DNA from: JBOHSA01 sp050732995
GTDB taxonomy: Bacteria; Gemmatimonadota; Gemmatimonadetes; Gemmatimonadales; GWC2-71-9
DNA: 45,370 nt
Reading direction: 5' to 3'
Assembly: GCA_050732995.1 (NCBI GenBank)
Contig: JBOHSA010000083.1
Span: forward strand, 1 to 45,370
A program made the position numbers and the translations under genes. Positions within the stretch are counted from its first letter, which is position 1; each line of letters starts with the position of its first letter. Below the pieces are notes generated by a model that was given only the letters and a program-made list of their open reading frames with translations, did no database searches and had not been told where the DNA came from. Of the stretch, positions 7,320 to 15,240 are shown piece by piece.

Positions 7320-8809
7320 GCCGCCTCCGGTGGAGCGGGCTCAAAGGCGCCCGCCCGCACCAGCCCCGCCGTCCGCTCGATCTCCTCGCTCATCGGCCGG
7401 TCGCCCTCGAGCGCCGGCACCTCCCGCCGCACGGCGGCCCAGATCCGCGCGACGCCGCGGCCCGGGCGCAGCGGCTTGAGGAACTCGAGCCCCTGCGCTC
7501 CGGCCAGGAGCTCGATGGCGACGATGCGCGCCACGTGCGCCAGGATCCGCTCCGCTTTCCACGCCGCGCTCATCCCCATGGGCACCACGTCTTCCTGATT
7601 GCCTTCGGTGGGCACCGATTGCACGCTCGCGGGCGTGGCGAGCATCCGGCATTCCGCCACCAGGGCGGCGGCGGCGATCTGGGCCGTCATGAAGCCGGAC
7701 TCGAGCCCCGGGTCCCGGGCGAGGAACGCGGGCAACCCCGACGACAGATCCGGATTGACGATGCGCTCCAGGCGCCGCTCCGCCATGCCGGCCAGAGTGG
7801 CGAGCGCGATCCCCAGGACGTCGAGGGCGAGCGCGACCGGCTGCCCGTGAAAATTCCCGCCCGAGAGGATGTCGTCCCCGAACACGAGCGGATTGTCGGT
7901 GGCGCCGTTCAACTCCGTCGCGACGAGCCGCTCGGCGAATGCGAGGCCCTCGCCCACCGCGCCGCAGACCTGGGGGGTGCAACGAATGGAATACGCGTCC
8001 TGCACTCTGGGGTCGTTCTCCCGGTGCGATTCCCGGATTTCGCTGTCGGCCAGCAGCGCGCGCAGGAGCGCGGCCGAACGTTGCTGGAACGGGTGGGGCC
8101 GGGCGTCGTGGATCCGCGGATCGAAGGGATCCGGACTGCCGCGCACCGCCTCGAGGCTCATGGCGGCGGCCGCGTGCGCGGCACGCCACAGCACCCAGGC
8201 GTCGTGCACCAGCAGCGCCGCGAGACCGGTCTGCGCCTGGGTGCCGTTGACGAACGACAGCCCCTCCTTGGCCTCGAGACCGATCGGCGTGAGGCCCGCC
8301 GCCCGCAGCGCCTGGCCGTCCTCGCCTTCCCCGACCATGGCCAGCGCGAGGTGCGACAGCGGGGCCAGATCGCCGGAGGCACCCACGCTCCCGAGCGACG
8401 GCACCCGCGGATGCACGCCCCGGTTGAGCATCGCCACCAACAACTCGGGCAGCGCCGCCCGCGCGCCGCTGGTCCCCTGCAGCAACACGTTGGCGCGCAG
8501 GAGCATCATCGCCCGCACCGCCTCGACGGACAGCGGCTCACCGACGCCGGAGGCGTGACTGCGGATCAAGTTGAGCTGCAGCTGCCGCAGGCGATCCGGG
8601 GCGATCCGCACGTGGGCCAGCTTCCCGAAGCCGGTCGTGACGCCGTAAACCGTCCGGCCGGCGGCGATCGCCGCCTCGACCGTAGCGCGGGCCTGCGCTA
8701 CCCTGGCAAGCGCCGCCGGTGCGATGGCGACCCGCGCGCGGCGCCGGGCGACCGCGAGGACATCGCCGATCGAAAGGGAGTGGCCGTCCAGCGTGACAGT
8801 ATCAGACAT
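7316..8809 (-). CDS. hutH: Histidine ammonia-lyase
   Basis: This 497-residue histidase removes ammonia from L-histidine to give trans-urocanate, the first step of the pathway completed by the two genes downstream. The autocatalytic MIO cofactor arises from Ala-Ser-Gly, visible here as A144-S145-G146 within GSVGASGDLAPLSH. Other family blocks are YGVTTGFG (residues 55-62) with its conserved tyrosine, NGTQA, QDAYSIRC and NPLVF. The start is ATG at 8809. It is the first gene of hutH-hutU-hutI; hutG-type and regulatory genes are not in the window. A strong hairpin at 8850-8880 separates it from the lipoprotein gene upstream, but I could not identify a convincing promoter in the roughly 100-base gap. 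Confidence 0.98.
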   Translation of the reverse strand: MSDTVTLDGHSLSIGDVLAVARRRARVAIAPAALARVAQARATVEAAIAAGRTVYGVTTGFGKLAHVRIAPDRLRQLQLNLIRSHASGVGEPLSVEAVRAMMLLRANVLLQGTSGARAALPELLVAMLNRGVHPRVPSLGSVGASGDLAPLSHLALAMVGEGEDGQALRAAGLTPIGLEAKEGLSFVNGTQAQTGLAALLVHDAWVLWRAAHAAAAMSLEAVRGSPDPFDPRIHDARPHPFQQRSAALLRALLADSEIRESHRENDPRVQDAYSIRCTPQVCGAVGEGLAFAERLVATELNGATDNPLVFGDDILSGGNFHGQPVALALDVLGIALATLAGMAERRLERIVNPDLSSGLPAFLARDPGLESGFMTAQIAAAALVAECRMLATPASVQSVPTEGNQEDVVPMGMSAAWKAERILAHVARIVAIELLAGAQGLEFLKPLRPGRGVARIWAAVRREVPALEGDRPMSEEIERTAGLVRAGAFEPAPPEAA

Positions 8810-8849
8810 ATCCCGGTGGGAAACTACGGCGGAAGCTGCACGGACGCCA

Positions 8850-8880
8850 AGACGCCGAGCCCTGGGGCGGCTCGGCGTCT
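8850..8880 (-). terminator. Perfect 12-bp GC-rich hairpin, candidate terminator
   Basis: AGACGCCGAGCC and GGCTCGGCGTCT form a perfect 12-bp inverted repeat around a 7-nt loop. It lies about 30 bases after the stop of the fibronectin-type lipoprotein gene and 40 bases before hutH. There is no uridine tract on the minus strand, so this is not a classical intrinsic terminator. It could be a Rho-assisted stop, an mRNA-end stabiliser or an operator-like palindrome for the hut operon. Confidence 0.6.
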
Positions 8881-8908
8881 GAACGGCCGTGCGGCTGCGG
8901 GTTGGCGG

Positions 8909-10057
8909 CTACCGGTCGGCCGCCGTCTGCAGTCCCCGGATCAGTTCGGGATTCCCGGGATCCGTCTGGAAGCTCCAATCGAAAATCACGTAGTCCCGCC
9001 CGGCATGGGTCACCCGCAGGGCGCCGTATCGGACCGTGTTGCCCTCGACGATCTCGAATACGTACCCGAATCCCGGGGTGGCTTGAATCATGTTCCGCGC
9101 GTACCCCGATACCGGTGCGAAGTCGATCGACGTCAGATCGGCGATGGGGGCGGATCCGTACACTCGTACGCGGGTCCCGCTGAACTCGGGCACGAACCAG
9201 AGCGTGGAGTCCGCCGGATCGCGATAGATCCAGAAATCGATGTCCGTCCGGTCGCCGTCGGCCACGATCCCGAGCTCCGCGCCCTGCCCGCGGCCGTCCC
9301 CGTTCACGTCGTCCCAGAACCGGAACCCCGAGCGCAGCCGGTCCTCATCGTAGGCGAAGACCAACACGTTCCGGGCGTCCGGCCGCGGCGTGTCCTGGCG
9401 CAGCGGTGACCAGAGGCTCTCGTAGCCTTCCGTGCTGATCGCCGACACGCCGTAACAGCGCGGCACGCCATTGGTCAGGGCACCGGCCAGAAACTCCGGC
9501 GCCACCGTCGTCCCTTCGAGCACCCAGCCGGTGTCGCAGAGGCCCTGATCCAGATCGTATCCGGTGCTGTAGATGCGGTACCACAGGAACCGGGCTGGTG
9601 ATTGCTCGAAGGCGTTGTCGTCCCAGCCGAGATGAATGGCCCCATTCAGGGACACCGACGTCAAGGAGGCCGGACGGGCCAGCTGCAGCCGTTCATCGAC
9701 CGTGACGGCTTCGCTGCCATCGCTTTCGGTGCCGTTCACGTCGACGGCCGTGACGAAGTACTCGAGGTGGGGCACGCCGTTGTCGTGGAAGGTGTTCGAG
9801 CTGGTTTCGCCGCGCAGGCCGAACGAGCCCGTCGTGCCGCCCCGGGAGTACACCCGATAGGTGCTCAGGCTCGGGTCCGAGATCGGGTCCCAGGACAGCA
9901 GGATCCCCGACGGGAGGTCCGGATCGCCGCTGGGCTCGAGCCGGTAGGCCAGGTTTTGCGGGGGAGCGAGACCGCCAGGTACGAGAATCTCCGTCTCCGT
10001 GCAGGCCGCCGCCAACACGCCGGCCAGCCCTCCCAGGTATCGCAGCAGCACACGCAT
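8909..10057 (-). CDS. Fibronectin type III-like lipoprotein, function unknown
   Basis: This is a 382-residue predicted lipoprotein. The N-terminal hydrophobic segment ends in the lipobox LAAAC, with acylation expected at Cys19. Residues about 33-122 and 127-230 look like two fibronectin type III modules, judging from strand patterns such as GILLSWDPISDPSLSTYRVY and IHLGWDDN. The remaining 150 residues (including VFAYDEDRLRSGFRFWDDVN and a calcium-loop-like DVNGDGRGQG) match nothing I recognise. It is probably anchored at the cell surface or periplasmic face. It sits 125 bases downstream of the TatC-LptD gene and ends shortly before a strong hairpin. The gap upstream (10058-10182) contains no feature I can support. 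No function is assigned. Confidence 0.8.
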   Translation of the reverse strand: MRVLLRYLGGLAGVLAAACTETEILVPGGLAPPQNLAYRLEPSGDPDLPSGILLSWDPISDPSLSTYRVYSRGGTTGSFGLRGETSSNTFHDNGVPHLEYFVTAVDVNGTESDGSEAVTVDERLQLARPASLTSVSLNGAIHLGWDDNAFEQSPARFLWYRIYSTGYDLDQGLCDTGWVLEGTTVAPEFLAGALTNGVPRCYGVSAISTEGYESLWSPLRQDTPRPDARNVLVFAYDEDRLRSGFRFWDDVNGDGRGQGAELGIVADGDRTDIDFWIYRDPADSTLWFVPEFSGTRVRVYGSAPIADLTSIDFAPVSGYARNMIQATPGFGYVFEIVEGNTVRYGALRVTHAGRDYVIFDWSFQTDPGNPELIRGLQTAADR

Positions 10058-10182
10058 CGGTATCCCCGGTCAATGGTTTCCGGGCGGAAGGAGGGCATGC
10101 GGCGTGCCGGAGGCGAAATCCAGCCGCCGCAGAGAGTTACTTCAGGAAGCGGGAGACGGCCTGTCTACCGCAGAGGACACCG

Positions 10183-13100
10183 TTACTGCCGCGGGAACGA
10201 CTGCTGGTCGTAGTCGAATTTGATGTCGGGCATGGGGATCAGCGCCACGTAAAAGCTGAAGGCGAAACTGCCGGTCGCGCTCTTGACGAACGAGAAACTC
10301 GCCCGCCAGTCGTGCAGATCCCGCTCGAAGCGCACGACGTGTTGACCGAATTGCCGGGTGTCGAAGTCGTAGGTCGTGCTCCAGGTGGCCTGCCACAGGG
10401 CGGTTGGACTGAAGCTCAGGTTCGCCAGCAGTTGGTGCTGGCCGCCCAGGCGCGGTCCCGAGATCGGCGAGGAGCCGGGAGTGGCCGCCACCGGCCGCGT
10501 GCGCGTGTTGGAATAGGACACGTTGAGGGAAAACCCTCGGCCGAACGCCCCGGCGGCTCTGGGGTCTCCAGGAAACAAGGGTCCCCCCGCCCCGCCGCCC
10601 ATCCGGGTCAGCGGTAACCCGGGCTGTTGAAGCGGACCCGGAACGCTGTCCTGCGCCGGGCCCGGTGTCGGCGGGACGGCCCGGTCGCCGCCCCCCCCCC
10701 CCTCCCCCCCCCCGAGTCCGACCAGCCCGGCGATGCTGCGCAGCGTGGCGGGGGACACGGAGAACGAGGCCGTGATGCTGGTGAGAAACGGGTCGAATTT
10801 CGCGGTGTCGGTTCCGGCCTGACCGAGCCACAGGTCGTGCGTGGTTTGGAGGCTGAACCCGCGCAGGAGATCGGAGGCGAACGTGTTCGACAGCGTCTGG
10901 GTCTGCCATCCCGTGAGCCCCGGTTTCTTCGCCTGTTCGAAGTTGTACGACACGGGGCTCGTGCTGATGCTGAGCAGGCGGACCTTGCGCGCTTCGCGCT
11001 CGGTCGTATCCCCGGCCGCGGGGCGCAGCTTCCCTTCGAAGTTCTGAGATAACCCGAAACTGATGGTTTGCTGGGGGTCGCTCTTGGCGTTGAGGGTGCG
11101 CCCGGTCGGGTCGAGGGCGCGCGCGTACTCCTCGGGCACGCGGGCGCCCGGGGCGTATTGGTAGTCCACGATGGGAGAGAGCGTGTGCCGGATCCGCTCC
11201 ACCGGCCCCACGCCGGGGAAAAAGCCGAACAGCGACGGCCGGATCCCGGCGCTGAAGGCGAGCCGCTTGCCCTGGCGGATGAACTCGCCCCCGGAGAACT
11301 GGTTCCGGATCATGAACGGCCCGGCCGTGGTGGTGTTCTGGATGCTGATGCCCGGCTGCAGCTTCCACGTGCCGCTGAAGAGCTGCGGCAGGCTGAAGCC
11401 CGTCTGCCAGTCAACGCGCGTCTCGAACGTTGCCCCGTAGAGCACGCGGCGGACGCCGCCTGGCACGGTCGAGTCGGGAATGAAGAACTCGCGTCGCTGG
11501 GAGCTCGTCTGGTCGAGCACGGTCACACCGTTGCTCAGGTTCCAGCGACCCAGGCGCAGCGGGGTCTGGAACGTGAGCGACGTCGTGCGGTTGTCGAACG
11601 AGGTGGCGAGGCTGTCGAGCCCGCTGTCACCGGGCACGAGCAGCACCGGCCCGGCCGTGCGGAAGGTCTGGTTGTTCGTCAGTGAGAATTGGGGCGACCA
11701 GGTGATCCAGGAGGCCAGGTTGATCGGGGAGGGGGTGAGCGTGACTTGCGGGAAGTTCTGGCTCACCTGCTCGTTCACCAGGTTCTGCGACCGGCTGCCG
11801 CCGAGGTTGAAGGCCCCCCAGCCGAACCGCTTGCTGAAGTTCGCGTTGGAAGTGAGCTGGGCGGTGGCGAGAAACGGGTTGACGGTGTTGCGCTGCACCA
11901 CCTGGCCGCTGGTTGCGTAGTTGATGCTCGCGTTGAGGCTCGTCCGGCTGTCGAAGCTCTGGGCATGGTTCCAGGTGATGGAGCTGGAAGTGCCGTCCGC
12001 ATCGAGCTGGCTCAGCCGGGAGTAGCGCAGCCCTCCCGTGATGAACCGGTCCAGCCAGCGGTACTGGGTCTGGGCCTGGAGGCTGTAGTAGCGGCCCGCA
12101 TACCAGTCGGCCGACACGAGCAGATCCACGTAGTCGCTGAGCGCGAAGTAGTAGCCCAGGTTCGCCACGTGGCGCTGGTAGCCGCGACTGGGGCGCACGA
12201 GGTCGTTCAGCCCGAAGCGGGGGACGAGCAGGCCGCTGCGGCGGCCGCGGCGGATGTCCTGAAAGATGAACGGGAGCCACAGGATCGGGACGTCGCGGAT
12301 ATAGAGCACCGCCGGCCGGGCGACCATGACGTTCTTGTTCAGCCATTTCATCTGGCGGGCGGCGAACTGGTAGTGGGGCACGGGGAGGTCGCAGGTCGTG
12401 ACGTCGCTCGCGGCCCCATACAGCCGCGTCGAGCCGGAGTCGACGGCGAGATCACCACGCATGTACCAGATGGACCCGCCCTGGTCGAAGTCGGTGAGGG
12501 CGTCGCGCACCGTGCCGCGCCGGATGCAGGTGTCGTAGCGCATCCCTTCCCCAACCAGCACGGTGCCCTGGTCGAACAGCCGCGGATCGCCGGTCGCGTC
12601 GAGCCGGCAGCTCGCCTCGTGGTAGCGCACCGAATCGGCTTCGAGCTGGGTGCCGTCGCGATCGACGAACGCCGCGCCACGGAGCAGGATCGTCTGGCTG
12701 TCGCCCTCGACGACGAGCGTGTCGGCGACGTAGCGTGTGATCCGGAAGCCGGTCCGCTTGAGCAGCGAGTCCATGATGGCGTCCGACGGGGGAAAGCTGC
12801 GCGTCGGGCCCGCGGGGAGACCCACCTTGCGGGCGCTGGCGGTGTCGATCGTCCGGCCGGTCGGGGCGGCCCCAGGCGGGAGGGTGTCCCTGCGAACCTG
12901 GGGTGGAGCGAGCGGGCGCTGCGGCCGGGGGGGCGGCTGCTGCGCCGCCAGGGGAGCGGTGGGGCCCGCGGCCGCGCAGCACAACAGCAGCGCCAGCCCG
13001 GCGGTACGCGCCGCGGCGGCCCGCCGCGCGCGCCGCCGCACCGCCACCCACGCGCAAAAAATGCTGAGCTCGTAGAGCAGGAGCAGCGGCACCAGCATCA

Positions 13101-13761
13101 TGAGCATCGACAGCGCGTCGGGCGGGGTGAGGAAGGCCGCGACCAGAGCCGAGATCACGATGGCGTAGCGCCGGTGACGGGTCAGGAACTGCGGCGTTAC
13201 CAGGCCGAGCGCCGCGAGGATGGCCACCACGAGGGGCAGCTCGGTCACCACCCCGAACGCGATGATCAGCTGCGCGGCGAAGGAGAAATAGCGGTCCACC
13301 GTGATGAACGGCGCCAGGTCGTTCCGCTGGAAGGCGAATAGGACCTCGAGCGCCGCCGGCAGGACCCAGAGGTAGCACGCCGCGGCGCCGATCAGGAACA
13401 GGACGACCCCGACCGACAGGGCCGGCACGATGAGCCGCTTTTCCCGCTCGTACAGCGCCGGCGCCAGGAACGCCCAGACCTGGTAGATCACGACGGGCGA
13501 CGCGAGCAGCAGCCCGACGACGAAGGCGAACTTGACCGTGATCATCAGCGGCTCCGCCGGACTGGTGAACACCAGCCGCCCATCGGGCAGGAGCGGGGCG
13601 ATGGGCCGCTTGAGAATCCCGATGATGTCGAAGCGCTGCACCACGAACCAGCCGGCGGCGCTGCCCAGCGCGATGGCGAGGAGGCTCTTCAGCAGGCGCC
13701 AGCGCAGCTCCTCGAGGTGATCGAGGAACGGCATCTCGCCACGCGGAGACGCGTCAGCCAC
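10183..13761 (-). CDS. TatC fused in frame to LptD/OstA-like outer-membrane protein
   Basis: One uninterrupted 1192-codon frame encodes two proteins that are normally separate. Residues 1-240 form a complete TatC, the twin-arginine translocase receptor, with MPFLDHLEELRWR at residues 10-22, about six membrane helices and the conserved TPPD at 212-215. Residues 241-274 look like a signal peptide: an Arg-rich start, a hydrophobic AGLALLLCCAAAG core and a PLAAQ cleavage-like end. After a Pro-rich linker, residues about 345-460 resemble the OstA/LptA jelly-roll and 460-1192 an LptD beta-barrel (TTCDLPVPHYQF, LYIRDVPILWLPFIF), which inserts LPS into the outer membrane. In-frame GTG codons at 13047 and 13041 could start LptD separately, but no good ribosome site precedes them. 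Start chosen is GTG 13761; ATG 13734 is an alternative. A Gly/Pro-rich loop lies near residues 1020-1080, over C-tracts at 10691-10713. Confidence 0.88.
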   Translation of the reverse strand: MADASPRGEMPFLDHLEELRWRLLKSLLAIALGSAAGWFVVQRFDIIGILKRPIAPLLPDGRLVFTSPAEPLMITVKFAFVVGLLLASPVVIYQVWAFLAPALYEREKRLIVPALSVGVVLFLIGAAACYLWVLPAALEVLFAFQRNDLAPFITVDRYFSFAAQLIIAFGVVTELPLVVAILAALGLVTPQFLTRHRRYAIVISALVAAFLTPPDALSMLMMLVPLLLLYELSIFCAWVAVRRRARRAAAARTAGLALLLCCAAAGPTAPLAAQQPPPRPQRPLAPPQVRRDTLPPGAAPTGRTIDTASARKVGLPAGPTRSFPPSDAIMDSLLKRTGFRITRYVADTLVVEGDSQTILLRGAAFVDRDGTQLEADSVRYHEASCRLDATGDPRLFDQGTVLVGEGMRYDTCIRRGTVRDALTDFDQGGSIWYMRGDLAVDSGSTRLYGAASDVTTCDLPVPHYQFAARQMKWLNKNVMVARPAVLYIRDVPILWLPFIFQDIRRGRRSGLLVPRFGLNDLVRPSRGYQRHVANLGYYFALSDYVDLLVSADWYAGRYYSLQAQTQYRWLDRFITGGLRYSRLSQLDADGTSSSITWNHAQSFDSRTSLNASINYATSGQVVQRNTVNPFLATAQLTSNANFSKRFGWGAFNLGGSRSQNLVNEQVSQNFPQVTLTPSPINLASWITWSPQFSLTNNQTFRTAGPVLLVPGDSGLDSLATSFDNRTTSLTFQTPLRLGRWNLSNGVTVLDQTSSQRREFFIPDSTVPGGVRRVLYGATFETRVDWQTGFSLPQLFSGTWKLQPGISIQNTTTAGPFMIRNQFSGGEFIRQGKRLAFSAGIRPSLFGFFPGVGPVERIRHTLSPIVDYQYAPGARVPEEYARALDPTGRTLNAKSDPQQTISFGLSQNFEGKLRPAAGDTTEREARKVRLLSISTSPVSYNFEQAKKPGLTGWQTQTLSNTFASDLLRGFSLQTTHDLWLGQAGTDTAKFDPFLTSITASFSVSPATLRSIAGLVGLGGGEGGGGGDRAVPPTPGPAQDSVPGPLQQPGLPLTRMGGGAGGPLFPGDPRAAGAFGRGFSLNVSYSNTRTRPVAATPGSSPISGPRLGGQHQLLANLSFSPTALWQATWSTTYDFDTRQFGQHVVRFERDLHDWRASFSFVKSATGSFAFSFYVALIPMPDIKFDYDQQSFPRQ

Positions 13762-13788
13762 GAGCCCCGGGGACGAAGGGGGGGGGGG

Positions 13789-14589
13789 CTAGCGCCCCAG
13801 GCGTTGCAGTTTGTCGCGCGCGAGGTTGGCTTCGACCGAGCGCGGGTAGCCGGCTACGACGCGGGCATAGTAGGTCCGGGCGGCCGCCCGGTCGCCTTTC
13901 TGCTCGGCGAGAAGGCCCAGCCGGTATAGCGCGGTGGGGGCCCGCGGCGAGTTGGCGTAGGTCTTCACGACTGTCTCATACACCGCGGCGGCCGAATCGG
14001 CGTTCTCCTGGTCGAACGATTCGCCGACGTAGAACAGGACGTCGGCGGCTCGCTCGTGGGTGGGAAAGACACGGAGGAATTCGCGGAACCCCAGCCGCGC
14101 GGTCGACAGGCTGCCGCGGCGGAGCTGTTGCAGGGAGACGTCGTACATCTGCTCCGGGCCCGGACCCGCCGGGTTGCCCGACGGTCCCACCGGCGGCCCC
14201 GGCGGGCCGCCGGCGGCGGGCTGCACGGCCGGCACCGGCTGTTGCGCCTGGTCTTCCAGGCGGCGGCGCAGCTCGGTGAGCCGCTGTTGGCTCTGCCCGG
14301 TCAGCTCTTGCACTGCGACCAGCTGCTGCTGCACCGCCAGCAGATCGGTGCGCACGTCGCCGCGCAGCTGGACCAGGTAGGCCTGCTGGGCGCTCAGCGC
14401 CTGCTGGATGGCCGCGACGAGGGCGACCAGCGAGTCCTGGTCTGCCTGGCGCGCGGCCTCGCTGCGCGCCACCTCGGCCTTCACGGCTGCCACCTGGAGC
14501 TCGACTTTCCGAACGTCCCCTTTTAGGGCGCACCCGGCGACGAGCCCCAGGCTCGCGAGCGGCAACAGCGGGGAGGGGCGGCGCACCAC
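13789..14589 (-). CDS. cpoB: CpoB/YbgF-like Tol-Pal accessory lipoprotein
   Basis: This protein of about 266 residues matches CpoB (YbgF), which coordinates Tol-Pal function with peptidoglycan synthesis. A lipobox LVAGC (Cys20) follows a short hydrophobic segment, unlike typical CpoB, which is soluble and periplasmic. A long Gln/Ala/Arg coiled coil occupies about residues 25-105, then a Pro/Gly linker, then TPR units to the end (FYVGESFDQENADSAAAVYE, YRLGLLAEQKGDRAAARTYY). I chose GTG 14589 because it gives a compact lipoprotein signal right after the pal stop; an ATG at 14628 would overlap pal and prefix a cysteine-rich extension. It is last in the tolQRAB-pal-cpoB order, as in many proteobacteria. 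An 11-base G run (13778-13788) lies just beyond its stop. Confidence 0.85.
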   Translation of the reverse strand: MVRRPSPLLPLASLGLVAGCALKGDVRKVELQVAAVKAEVARSEAARQADQDSLVALVAAIQQALSAQQAYLVQLRGDVRTDLLAVQQQLVAVQELTGQSQQRLTELRRRLEDQAQQPVPAVQPAAGGPPGPPVGPSGNPAGPGPEQMYDVSLQQLRRGSLSTARLGFREFLRVFPTHERAADVLFYVGESFDQENADSAAAVYETVVKTYANSPRAPTALYRLGLLAEQKGDRAAARTYYARVVAGYPRSVEANLARDKLQRLGR

Positions 14590-14599
14590 CGGTCCCGGC

Positions 14600-15220
14600 C
14601 TAGGGCCGGCGCAGCATGTCGCCGCCACCGATGATCTCGACCTCGGCGCGGCGGTTCTGCGCCCACGCGTCCTCGTCGCTGCCCGCAGCGATGGGGCGCT
14701 CCTCCCCGTACGATTGGGTCTCGATGCGGCTCGCGTCGATGCCGTGGCTCACGAGGTACTGCTTGGCCGCCGTCGACCGCCGGTTCCCGAGTGCCAGGTT
14801 GTACTCGTCCGAGCCGCGCTCGTCGCAGTGCCCGGTGATCCGGATCCGCAGGTCGGGATTGGCCTGGAGGATGGCCACTTTCTGGTCCAGCGTGGCGGCA
14901 TCGTCGGGTCGGATGTTGGCCCGGTCGAAGTCGAAATGGATCATGGCGGCGAGCATGTTGCGCACGTCGTCTGCGGCGCGCGCGATCGCGGCGAGCGAAT
15001 CGGCTTCGCGCTGCCGGGCGATCCGCTCGGCCTCTTCCCGCGCCCGGCGCTCGGCCTCGGCCTGGGCGGCGGCGATCGAGTCCTGCCGCGCCCGCTCCGC
15101 CGCAGCGATCGAGTCGGCGTTGGGCTCTGGCGCCGGGGGCGCCGGCGGGGTCCCGCCGCCGCACGCGGCGGCGATCGCCACGACCAGGCCGACCGAAACG
15201 AGCAAGTGTAGGCGTTTCAT
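14600..15220 (-). CDS. pal: Peptidoglycan-associated lipoprotein Pal
   Basis: This 206-residue outer-membrane lipoprotein tethers the outer membrane to peptidoglycan and binds TolB and TolA. The signal ends in a lipobox with acylatable Cys20 (IAAAC). Residues about 36-85 form an Ala/Glu/Arg-rich helix likely to be a coiled coil; this spacer is longer than in E. coli Pal. Residues about 92-197 are the OmpA-like peptidoglycan-binding domain, with FDFDRANIRPD, the hallmark TGHCDERGSDEYNLALGNRR, and a C-terminal NRRAEVEI. The ATG at 15220 has a purine-rich GGAGAGAGAG ribosome site. It lies 20 bases after tolB. Confidence 0.96.
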   Translation of the reverse strand: MKRLHLLVSVGLVVAIAAACGGGTPPAPPAPEPNADSIAAAERARQDSIAAAQAEAERRAREEAERIARQREADSLAAIARAADDVRNMLAAMIHFDFDRANIRPDDAATLDQKVAILQANPDLRIRITGHCDERGSDEYNLALGNRRSTAAKQYLVSHGIDASRIETQSYGEERPIAAGSDEDAWAQNRRAEVEIIGGGDMLRRP

Positions 15221-15240
15221 CGTTGGCTCTCTCTCCAGGT

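Noticed and set aside
10058..10182. Search for promoter, small RNA or terminator in the 125-base gap after tatC-lptD
   Set aside because: Only a 4-bp stem and one TTGACC too close to the next start are seen; nothing supportable.
13056..13061. T6 run on the coding strand at the TatC-LptD junction as a slippage site that could separate the two products
   Set aside because: I followed both alternative frames by hand from this point. Neither meets a stop for over 100 codons, so a shift here would not release a normal TatC.
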